Position numbers and translations under genes: made by a program
The notes under the pieces: generated by a model
What the model saw: only the letters and a program-made list of their open reading frames with translations
Databases searched by the model: none
Told to the model about the DNA's origin: nothing
In this document: in pieces, positions 1 to 5,057 of the stretch
Layout: every line of letters begins with the position of its first letter
Numbering within the stretch: the first letter of the stretch is position 1
Assembly (NCBI GenBank): GCA_021798095.1
Contig: JAJZYL010000090.1
Location: forward strand, 1 to 5,063
DNA from: an archaeon
GTDB lineage: Archaea > Thermoproteota > Nitrososphaeria > Conexivisphaerales > UBA164
Direction of reading: 5' to 3'
Length of the DNA: 5,063 nt

Positions 1-1844
1 TTTAATTCTGCTATTAATTTGGCATCTAAGTTTGTGGCGCGTGTGGCTGGTACTAAATCGTTTTTGTGTTGATCCTGTGGCATTTGCCCACTACCCCCCT
101 CTCCGGAAAACATACCGAAATTACCGAACATACCGAAATTACCGAAATAATCTTTCAGGTCGGTGCTCTCTAGTACACCATCAGGCTGCATTGGTAGGAC
201 TTTGTTGAAACTGAAGAATGTCACTTCGAAACGCTCCTTTGATAGCTCTATCCCCCAAAAAGTTTTTAACCTGTCATTACTCTTTTCAGGATTGCCATCG
301 CGAAACGCGTCCACAACCTGGCCCCAATACCTGTATTTTTCATTATGCCATTTAATAGATTTTAACGAAATTGTGACCGGCAGCTTTGCTTCCTTCGCCA
401 GTTCTGGTTTAAGCAACTCGCACGCGCTTATTATGGCTTGGATGTATTTTGGAGCACCGTCATATGTCCTGAGCATGATCTTCATCTGGCTTTCTGCAAC
501 GTTTGTGACTATATTTTCCAGGCTTTTGTAATTCATGTCGAGTATGTCCGCTAAAAGCTCCTCAGCCCTGTTTAGCAGTGGCGTTGGATCGTTATCGAAA
601 TCTCCTAGGGCTATTTTAGGTAGATTTTCAGCTATGGCTCCGTACAATGCTCCCCCCCTTGTGTGCATGGTTCCATCGGTGATGAAATTCACAAAAAAGT
701 CGTAAAGCCTTAAGGTGCTGATTCCCTCTCCAGTAGGTTTACCCCTTAGCGGTTCGACTACATTTAACGCCTGTTCAATCCAAACTTCGTTTTTTTGGCT
801 AAGCCACCCCCAGACAAGGTCGTTATCCACTATCCCCTTCAGTTTCTTTTTGGCAAAGTCCTCGACGGCTCTAAATAACGCAAGGGCATCACCCAGTGAG
901 GAAATCAAGTCCTTTGCCTTTTTTGCTATCCTAGGCACCTTTTGATTTTCGTGGTCATAATCGTAAAGGAATAATCCGAAGCGTCTGCCCAGCGCAGGAT
1001 TTTCTGAAAGCTTCATGAGTAGATAAGCGAAATCGTTTTTTGGATCGCCTAGGGGATTGGCGTAAATGCCGATGGTGCTGGTGCCTGAAATATCAAACGG
1101 ATAGGTTGCGTTGTCTACATGCGCCTCTCCCAGTTCCATGAATGAAAGGAGATAACGAAGCAGCTGCCTGGTGCCGGTCTCCTCAACTTGGTCAAACGAA
1201 ACAGGCTCCTCAGATCCATTAAGGCTGCCTGGTCTTGGGCCATCTAAATCTGCAGTCCCAATAAGGCTGGGCGCCGATGCCTTGTCTTCATGGAGCCCGA
1301 TGGCTGCAGCAAATTCGGTCTTTCCTGTGTTTGGAGGCAACACTTCAATGAAATGCGGATTGGTCTTCATCTTAATGCCCTTTAAAAAGGTGCATTTTCT
1401 AACCAGGATGACATTGGGGTCGGTTATAGCGTTGTCATTGTTAATTATGACATTTAGAACATCCTTTTCCCAATTAAGATCCTTTAACAGGGCAGGATCT
1501 TTTAAAATGTTCACAGGCTTGAAATAAATTAGAAAATTGCCAGCGCCATATTCTCCAGCTATCTCCTCAAGCTTTTTTTGCAATCTTTTTGGCAATGCCT
1601 GTGTTAGGTTGCTTATTTCACCGCTGTCAAGCGGCACTAATGAATAGTGATGTTTTGTTGGCTTGATATAGTTATCTGTATCATAGAGAATGAGCGGAGG
1701 TTGCTCTCGTAATGTATGGGCCTCGTAAAGCTTGAATTCCTGACTTAATTCATCAAGGCCATCGGCCATTATTTGCCTGGGCTTTGCGTACAGTGGTAAA
1801 ATGTATTGAAAGCCGATGCTCTTACGTAGTAAATTATTATTCAT
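1..1844 (-). CDS. Divergent AAA+ ATPase of the MCM/BrxL-like branch, C-terminal end beyond window
   Basis: Open from ATG at 1844 to the window edge: 614 codons without a stop. Seen in the translation: Walker A-like LPPNTGKTEF (P170-T176, K175); a Walker B-like PVSFDQVEE with D218; sensor-1-like STIGIYANP (N263); and an arginine-finger-like GRRFGLFLYDYD (R287, R288). Order and spacing match MCM helicases (Walker A, helix-2 insert, Walker B, hairpin, ANP sensor 1, SRFDL-type finger). The residues before Walker A also recall BrxL-type AAA+ proteins, which are structurally related to MCM. About 165 residues precede Walker A, fewer than in a usual MCM, and Q219 stands where MCM has the catalytic Glu. 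Residues 300-560 look largely helical; an FG-rich patch (566-579) and a Gly-rich linker follow. Third gene of the RHH operon, overlapping the upstream gene by 8 bp. Inferred role: replication helicase or DNA-remodelling motor of a mobile element. AAA+ assignment fairly secure; the subfamily is not. Confidence 0.7.
   Translation of the reverse strand, partial: MNNNLLRKSIGFQYILPLYAKPRQIMADGLDELSQEFKLYEAHTLREQPPLILYDTDNYIKPTKHHYSLVPLDSGEISNLTQALPKRLQKKLEEIAGEYGAGNFLIYFKPVNILKDPALLKDLNWEKDVLNVIINNDNAITDPNVILVRKCTFLKGIKMKTNPHFIEVLPPNTGKTEFAAAIGLHEDKASAPSLIGTADLDGPRPGSLNGSEEPVSFDQVEETGTRQLLRYLLSFMELGEAHVDNATYPFDISGTSTIGIYANPLGDPKNDFAYLLMKLSENPALGRRFGLFLYDYDHENQKVPRIAKKAKDLISSLGDALALFRAVEDFAKKKLKGIVDNDLVWGWLSQKNEVWIEQALNVVEPLRGKPTGEGISTLRLYDFFVNFITDGTMHTRGGALYGAIAENLPKIALGDFDNDPTPLLNRAEELLADILDMNYKSLENIVTNVAESQMKIMLRTYDGAPKYIQAIISACELLKPELAKEAKLPVTISLKSIKWHNEKYRYWGQVVDAFRDGNPEKSNDRLKTFWGIELSKERFEVTFFSFNKVLPMQPDGVLESTDLKDYFGNFGMFGNFGMFSGEGGSGQMPQDQHKNDLVPATRATNLDAKLIAEL
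111..146. repeat. Two perfect 18-bp tandem repeats encoding FG dipeptides
   Basis: The unit CATACCGAAATTACCGAA occurs twice in a row (111-128 and 129-146). Each unit is two near-identical 9-bp halves, and TACCGAAA continues partly on both sides. On the minus strand this encodes F-G-N-F-G-M twice, residues 567-578 of the AAA+ protein. The unit length is a multiple of three, so copy-number change keeps the frame. It lies at the boundary between the helical region and a Gly/Ser linker, suggesting a flexible spacer that grew by slippage. Confidence 0.9.
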
Positions 1845-2055
1845 TCCTCTTTTCCTCCATGTCGCGCTGTGCACGCATGTGTCGGCAGAGCAACGCAACT
1901 CCGCAGGTTATGCATAAATTGGGAAATATTGAACGGGTTTCGCCCAGGCAGCCAGGCAATGAATCCTCCGGCATGTCAATATTGACAATTTCCCTTTTAT
2001 CTAATGGACGAGTGCCTGGGCCGCTCGGGGGGGCGGCCTCTCTTTTTTCCATCAT
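1837..2055 (-). CDS. Small protein with Cys/His cluster, possible zinc knuckle
   Basis: 72 residues, family not recognised. The start ATG at 2055 overlaps the stop of the RHH gene as ATGA, with a second ATG codon right behind it and a purine-rich GAGGGG a few bases upstream. The gene ends in an 8-bp overlap with the AAA+ gene. The N-terminal half is rich in Pro, Gly and charged residues and probably disordered. The C-terminal half holds C48-x2-C51-x5-C57-x-H59, which could bind one zinc ion, plus C36, followed by a very charged tail. Position between a DNA-binding regulator and an ATPase, with overlaps on both sides, argues for a real, co-translated gene working with one of them, for example as an adaptor. 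That role is inference. The first codons run through a GC-rich stretch unlike its neighbours. Confidence 0.6.
   Translation of the reverse strand: MMEKREAAPPSGPGTRPLDKREIVNIDMPEDSLPGCLGETRSIFPNLCITCGVALLCRHMRAQRDMEEKRNE
1854..1858 (-). promoter_or_regulatory. Shine-Dalgarno site for the AAA+ gene
   Basis: GGAGG on the minus strand, nine bases before the ATG at 1844 and inside the last codons of the upstream gene. It supports the 1844 start and translation coupled to the upstream gene, whose TAA lies downstream of that ATG. Confidence 0.65.
2019..2038. repeat. GC-rich inverted repeat at the start of the small-protein gene
   Basis: GGCCGC (2019-2024) and GCGGCC (2033-2038) can pair around an eight-base loop that is mostly G on the plus strand and C in the mRNA. 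It begins about 17 nt inside the coding region, where a hairpin could slow ribosomes and tune translation of this gene and the coupled AAA+ gene. It also encodes an Ala-Pro-Pro-Ser-Gly-Pro-type stretch, so it may simply be coding sequence. Confidence 0.4.
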
Positions 2056-2309
2056 TTATTCCCCTCTGTTTCTGCGGATAACGGCGCGTCGCCATGTACA
2101 CGCTTATCTGTTGATTGACTTCCCATATCACTATATAGATATGCAAAGTTGGCGCGCTTGCTGATCTCATCACGCGCAAGCTTCTCAAGAACCGCCTGCT
2201 CTATAAAATCGGAGACACTTGTTATCCTATTTGGTGATTTAACGAGCTCTGCTGCCCTGAGGTAAATGTTTTCCTTAATCACGGTACTCCGGTAGCCCAC
2301 TCTTGCCAT
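2052..2309 (-). CDS. Ribbon-helix-helix (CopG/Arc-type) DNA-binding protein
   Basis: 85 residues. Residues 4-48 have the RHH pattern: a short beta strand (VGYRSTVIKENIY), helix A (about 17-25), and a Ser-started helix B (VSDFIEQAVLEKLARDE). RHH proteins dimerise through the strand and insert it in the major groove of short palindromes. Residues 49-85 are polar and lack clear structure. ATG at 2309 is chosen because a TATA box (TTTATAAA, 2332-2339) is centred about 26 nt upstream, so the mRNA should be leaderless; no Shine-Dalgarno is present. First gene of the operon with the small Cys/His protein and the AAA+ ATPase. Likely role, by analogy with plasmid CopG-type proteins: autorepressor setting operon output, binding the GTACGTAC palindromes next to its start. 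The RHH fold is confident; the target is inferred. Confidence 0.85.
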   Translation of the reverse strand: MARVGYRSTVIKENIYLRAAELVKSPNRITSVSDFIEQAVLEKLARDEISKRANFAYLYSDMGSQSTDKRVHGDAPLSAETEGNK

Positions 2310-2369
2310 GTACGTAGGTACGTACCAAACCTTTATAAATATTACCTAAGTACGTACTATGTAAGGCAG
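2310..2369. promoter_or_regulatory. Bidirectional promoter with one shared TATA box and GTACGTAC operators
   Basis: TTTATAAA (2332-2339) is self-complementary and can serve both strands: about 26 nt to the minus ATG at 2309 and about 34 nt to the plus TTG at 2370. Perfect palindromes GGTACGTACC (2317-2326) and AGTACGTACT (2349-2358) have centres 32 bp apart, each about 16 bp from the promoter middle, with a third partial copy GTACGTA at 2310-2316. Dimeric RHH repressors binding here would block TFB/TBP or polymerase in both directions. Promoter and repeats are seen; which of the two flanking RHH proteins binds is inference. Confidence 0.75.
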
Positions 2370-3065
2370 TTGCCGAAAGAAGGGTACGCTTCAATAAATA
2401 TCTCCGAAGAGTCCGCCAATAAGGCCAGAAATGAGGCCCAAAAAATGGGCATAAGTTTGGTTGAATACTTTGATAACTTGATAAGCGGCGCACAAGCAGA
2501 CCAGCTGATTCACACTGGCCTTCTTAAAGCCTACCTAATGAAAATATCTTACTCTCTGATAGACACAGACCGCATGGCTTTGGATATAAATAAAGACGCG
2601 TGGAAATATCTAAACAGTATCAAGAAGGTACCTAATGAAATTAACGGGGATGAGCTCTTTATTGGATACTTTACACTAGTAGAAACAACTAATGAACTGT
2701 TAGAGCAAGGCATCAAGCCCTTTGAGACACTACTATGGCCACTAATCGGTATGCTATTTCAAGATTCGGTAAACTCATTAGAGGAATACAGGAATGAATC
2801 AGTACCACTCATTCAAAAGATTACAAAACCATTCATATCCTATGAAGGTGTGTGGACAGCCAACATAGAGGAGCTTGTTAAAAAATTAAGGGATATAATC
2901 ACCAATGCTAACCAACTTAAGCAACTATTCCCAGAGGACCATGAAGTCCAAAGGCTTTGCGCCGCTATGCAACCTTATATTAAAAGCATTGAAGTTAAAA
3001 TTGAACTGCTTGATAAATGGCTCCATAAAACTAACAAGGCTCTACCTGGGGACCACAATCCTTAG
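2370..3065 (+). CDS. RHH-domain protein with long helical C-terminal region
   Basis: 231 residues. The N-terminus is a clear RHH unit: strand GYASINIS (about 5-12), helix EESANKARNEAQKMG, then SLVEYFDNLISG (about 29-40). The remaining ~190 residues look mostly alpha-helical with several amphipathic segments and no motif I recognise; no transmembrane segment or signal peptide is seen. TTG at 2370 is the only start that keeps the RHH strand: no in-frame ATG or GTG lies between the TATA box and it, and the next Met (in KMGISL) would cut the domain. The nearby ATG at 2359 is followed at once by TAA. Divergent from the other RHH gene and sharing its promoter. The C-terminal part may mediate oligomerisation or bind a partner, as in partition or copy-control proteins, but this is inference. 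Not recognised as a named family. Confidence 0.8.
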   Translation: MPKEGYASINISEESANKARNEAQKMGISLVEYFDNLISGAQADQLIHTGLLKAYLMKISYSLIDTDRMALDINKDAWKYLNSIKKVPNEINGDELFIGYFTLVETTNELLEQGIKPFETLLWPLIGMLFQDSVNSLEEYRNESVPLIQKITKPFISYEGVWTANIEELVKKLRDIITNANQLKQLFPEDHEVQRLCAAMQPYIKSIEVKIELLDKWLHKTNKALPGDHNP

Positions 3066-3086
3066 TTATACCATGCCTGGTATAAC
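3065..3086. repeat. 9-bp-stem hairpin on the stop codon of the RHH-helical gene
   Basis: GTTATACCA (3065-3073) and TGGTATAAC (3078-3086) are perfect reverse complements around the loop TGCC. The first base is the last base of the TAG stop. Downstream is CCCCC rather than a T-run, so it is not a classical terminator; it may stabilise the mRNA 3' end or be a protein-binding palindrome. TACCATGCC inside it recurs at 4906-4914 beside the second direct-repeat copy. Confidence 0.7.
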
Positions 3087-3137
3087 CCCCTGTCCTTTAG
3101 TCATCCTACCTTTCCAAGAACTCTGATCTAATCGGCT

Positions 3138-3168
3138 AAAATACCCCCCTCTAAGGGGTGCGCCACTA
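3138..3168 (+). repeat. Direct repeat copy 1, left of the HEPN gene
   Basis: Ends in AGGGGTGCGCCACTA (3154-3168), identical to 4893-4907. The preceding 16 bases match the second copy at about 11 positions (AAAA, then a C-rich block). CCCCT (3147-3151) and AGGGG (3154-3158) can form a short stem ahead of the conserved tail. Possible recombination, attachment or replication site. Confidence 0.75.
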
Positions 3169-3247
3169 ACGGGAGGATACTTTAAGCGATCTAAGCTTAT
3201 TATCTAACCCGTCATATAACGTAACCAATATTTTAGCCAAACAGCTG

Positions 3248-3255
3248 TATAAATA
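3248..3255 (+). promoter_or_regulatory. Candidate TATA box upstream of the HEPN gene
   Basis: TATAAATA is the best TATA match in the gap, but a start about 25 nt downstream would leave a leader of roughly 75 nt with no Shine-Dalgarno before the ATG at 3352. A weaker box, ATTAATAA at 3312-3319, would give a leader of about 10 nt, closer to the leaderless style seen elsewhere in the window. The choice is unresolved. Confidence 0.35.
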
Positions 3256-3351
3256 GAGGATATACTTCCTTATTGCAGATAATTTTTAATTTCAAGAGGC
3301 CACATCGGTAACATTAATAAAGTTGATACACGAGAATAATTTTGAAAATAA

Positions 3352-4398
3352 ATGCATATAAAGCTATTAATTGGCTTAGAAAGGTTTGATATAGAAGATG
3401 GAGAAATACCTGAAGCCCCTATCAAACTTGGAGAATTCAGTCTGAGGCCAACTGTTGAAAACGATCTTAGATATGCGGAGCTATTTAATGATATGTACCT
3501 GCTTGTGATGTTAAAATACAAAGCGGAAGTCGAATATGAACAGAATGAAAGTGATTTTGTTATTGGTGTAGAAAAATTATATCCAAGGCTAAAAAATAAA
3601 AAATATACGATAAAGGAGGGTGATGATCTAGTATTTATTGAGAGTGAGGGATCTAAGAGAGCTATAAACAAGGATGAATATTTAGGAAATAATCGCTTTA
3701 TTGACTCTGCGAAGATAACAATGGATGCCATTAAAAATAAAGTAAAGCCCCTTGTTACGGCTTTACACCTTTACCAAAGAGGTTTTGTTAACCCTTTTCC
3801 GACGGTAATTAAAATTACGAGGGATGATGGCGTAGAGATGAGCCCCATAATACGTGGCATATATGTTTCCAAGTCTGGGGCAGATTTTTATTCATTGCGC
3901 ATGGATGAGCTTGATGGTTTTTCAAAATTCATAACTGACACCATCAAAATATTGCCAAGAGCTATCAAAGATGAACCTGCATTTAATTACTTGAATAGGG
4001 GGTTGATGGATTCAGATTTGACAACGGACATTATATCTTTTAATGACAATAAATTTGCTATCCTAGATTATATAGCTGGAATGGAATCCCTGTTCGATAT
4101 TGGGGGCGAATTAAGGTTCACGCTTTCTCTCTATGCGGCTTTCGCTCTGGGCCAGAATTATGAAGAACGAAAAAAGTGTAAAGACTTAATTTCGGAATTA
4201 TATGGCATTAGAAGTAAAATTGCTCATGGTGATGATGTAGGAAAAACAGAAGAAGAATTAGAAGACTTGTCTAAAAAAGCTGAAGATATATTAAGGCGTC
4301 TCCTTAATAACTATTTACAATATCTAGCTAAAGGTAGACGTAAAGAAGATTTTAAAAAAGATATTGAGGCAAAAATATTAGGCAAAGAAGCCCTTTGA
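3352..4398 (+). CDS. Apea-like HEPN-domain protein, putative RNase
   Basis: 348 residues. The C-terminal region, roughly 225-325, has the HEPN pattern: a helix ILDYIAGMESLF (E245 in the ME-x-LF position), a helix LSLYAAFALGQNYEERK, and then the Rx4H signature in YGIRSKIAHGDD (R287, H292). In HEPN RNases the Arg and His form the metal-independent active site across a dimer. This arrangement (helix with ME.LF, then a long helix, then R-x-K-x-AHG) resembles the Apea-like group. The N-terminal ~220 residues look mixed alpha/beta and are not recognised. ATG 3352 is directly preceded by an in-frame TAA, so the gene cannot start earlier. No Shine-Dalgarno is visible. Base composition is clearly more A+T-rich than the AAA+ gene. 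It stands alone between direct repeats and converges on a ParB remnant. Likely an RNA-cleaving defence or toxin factor; no nucleotidyltransferase (MNT) antitoxin partner is visible next to it. Confidence 0.7.
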   Translation: MHIKLLIGLERFDIEDGEIPEAPIKLGEFSLRPTVENDLRYAELFNDMYLLVMLKYKAEVEYEQNESDFVIGVEKLYPRLKNKKYTIKEGDDLVFIESEGSKRAINKDEYLGNNRFIDSAKITMDAIKNKVKPLVTALHLYQRGFVNPFPTVIKITRDDGVEMSPIIRGIYVSKSGADFYSLRMDELDGFSKFITDTIKILPRAIKDEPAFNYLNRGLMDSDLTTDIISFNDNKFAILDYIAGMESLFDIGGELRFTLSLYAAFALGQNYEERKKCKDLISELYGIRSKIAHGDDVGKTEEELEDLSKKAEDILRRLLNNYLQYLAKGRRKEDFKKDIEAKILGKEAL

Positions 4399-4448
4399 CT
4401 AACACGGCCAAATTGAACAATTAAAAAGAGGAGCCATTACCGGCATCA

Positions 4449-4619
4449 CGCCGACCTAGCTATAGAAATATAGATATGATCTATGCCAAACAACTTACCC
4501 TTTGTTCATCCAGCCTGCCCTTAGATGCTTCGTCCAAATTTGGACTAAGCATGTCCTCATTTGTTTTCCTGCCAAGCTTTTCGTACGTCATTTCTGCAGC
4601 AATTGCTTGCCTTTGCCTC
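4449..4619 (-). repeat. Copy 2 of the ParB segment (frameshifted)
   Basis: Aligns with 4677-4830. Both begin with the identical 13-mer GAGGCAAAGGCAA on the minus strand. This copy is 171 bp against 154 bp: six extra codons between RQRQ and LDE, minus one deleted base near 4501, account exactly for the 17-bp difference. Amino-acid similarity outlasts base identity, so the copies are old or came from two related genes. Confidence 0.7.
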
Positions 4620-4676
4620 AAGGAGCTTAATATCGCCATTCATGATGCGCTCTTTCAGCTCAGGGGCTTTGATCAG

Positions 4677-4830
4677 CACTGACTTGACAGTTGAAACATA
4701 GGTGCGGTTCACACCCAGCAGTTTGCCCGCCTGTTCATCTGACCTGCCCTTAGAACCTTCGTCAAAATTTTGACTAAGGTCTGGATTTGTATTAGGGCGC
4801 GTGCCAGCAAGTTCGATTTGCCTTTGCCTC
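4677..4830 (-). repeat. Copy 1 of the ParB segment
   Basis: Encodes RQRQ through the GKLLGVNRTYVSTVKSV helix-turn-helix in one frame. The most similar DNA is CTGCCCTTAGA plus TTCGTC, at 4744-4762 here and 4515-4533 in copy 2. It continues beyond the duplicated part into APELKERIMNGDIKLL, which copy 2 lacks. Confidence 0.7.
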
Positions 4831-4876
4831 GCCTCCTCCTTTAACAAGCCCCTTGGAACCCATTATCCCGCAAGCC

Positions 4877-4907
4877 AAAAACACCCGCCCTGAGGGGTGC
4901 GCCACTA
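4877..4907 (+). repeat. Direct repeat copy 2, right of the ParB remnant
   Basis: AGGGGTGCGCCACTA at 4893-4907 is identical to 3154-3168 and in the same orientation. CACCC (4882-4886) can pair with GGGTG (4895-4899). With copy 1 it brackets about 1.7 kb holding the HEPN gene and the ParB remnant. TACCATG (4906-4912) and CATGGTA (4943-4949) form a further 7-bp inverted repeat just to the right. 4866-5023 contains no gene I can support. Confidence 0.75.
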
Positions 4908-5023
4908 CCATGCCGTGTGGGATGTCTTTTTGACGGTCTTGCCATGGTAAATTAGATTAATGACTTTTAGGTGTTAAGAAGTGCGGACGGCCCTTTAGGG
5001 GGGGTTATCGTCATTTTCCGGTA

Positions 5024-5033
5024 CATTTATAAT
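5024..5033 (+). promoter_or_regulatory. TATA box of a gene leaving the window
   Basis: ATTTATAAT is centred about 29 nt before the ATG at 5058, the same geometry as the leaderless start of the RHH gene at 2309. No Shine-Dalgarno lies between them. Confidence 0.5.
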
Positions 5034-5057
5034 TTGCGTGCGAAATTGGTTTGTTTC

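Larger units (their letters stand above)
4446..4862 (-). pseudogene. Decayed ParB-like gene with internally duplicated HTH segment
   Basis: Frame 1, from 4862 to the TGA at 4557-4559, reads EARQRQIELAG, LSQNFDEGSKGRSDEQ, the helix-turn-helix-like GKLLGVNRTYVSTVKSV and APELKERIMNGDIKLLEA. This is the central DNA-binding part of ParB/Noc-like proteins found on plasmids and phages. The N-terminal nuclease-like ParB domain is missing: an in-frame TAA lies at 4863-4865, and the only possible start is a TTG at 4847 inside the family sequence. After KLLEA the frame shifts by one, and a second copy appears: RQRQAIAAEMTYEKLG, then LSPNLDEASKGRLDEQ. Near 4499-4503 one base is missing, and GKLFGIDHIYISIARSA follows in the original frame, ending at TGA 4446-4448. 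Loss of the N-terminus plus two frame breaks marks it as a relic. An intact ParB would act in segregation or as a regulator. Confidence 0.75.

Noticed and set aside
163..531. Plus-strand ORF of 122 residues
   Set aside because: Lies wholly inside the AAA+ gene on the other strand; composition (Ser/Leu/Phe-rich) is typical of an antisense shadow and no start signal is present. The same applies to 715-945 and 1171-1527.
1784..2164. Plus-strand ORF of 126 residues
   Set aside because: Antisense to the overlapped small-protein and RHH genes; no recognisable protein. The minus ORF 1997-2188 is an out-of-frame shadow of the same two genes.
2275..2493. Minus-strand ORF of 72 residues across the promoter
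   Set aside because: Covers the TATA box and operators and overlaps the start of both RHH genes; no family signal.
2905..3126. Plus-strand ORF of 73 residues
   Set aside because: Out-of-frame reading of the end of the RHH-helical gene running on through the hairpin.
3270..3731. Minus-strand ORF of 153 residues
   Set aside because: Antisense to the HEPN gene; Ser/Phe/Leu/Ile-rich translation typical of the complement of an A-rich gene.
4476..4682. Plus-strand ORF of 68 residues
   Set aside because: Antisense to the ParB relic, whose family-like sequence is on the minus strand.
4449..4830. CRISPR-like array suggested by repeated CTGCCCTTAGA and TTCGTC blocks
   Set aside because: Only two diverged copies about 229 bp apart, explained by the duplicated coding segment.
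4557..4847. Intact 96-residue ParB-like gene from a TTG start
   Set aside because: The TTG falls inside family-like sequence, there is no start signal, and the last ~18 residues are an out-of-frame reading of the second copy; pseudogene is the better call.
3138..4907. Insertion sequence delimited by the 31-bp repeats
   Set aside because: The repeats are direct, not inverted, no transposase lies between them and no target-site duplication is evident.
4841..4945. Minus-strand 34-codon ORF beginning MARPSKRHPTRH
   Set aside because: Crosses the direct-repeat copy and overlaps the ParB relic in another frame; no clear promoter, Shine-Dalgarno or family match.
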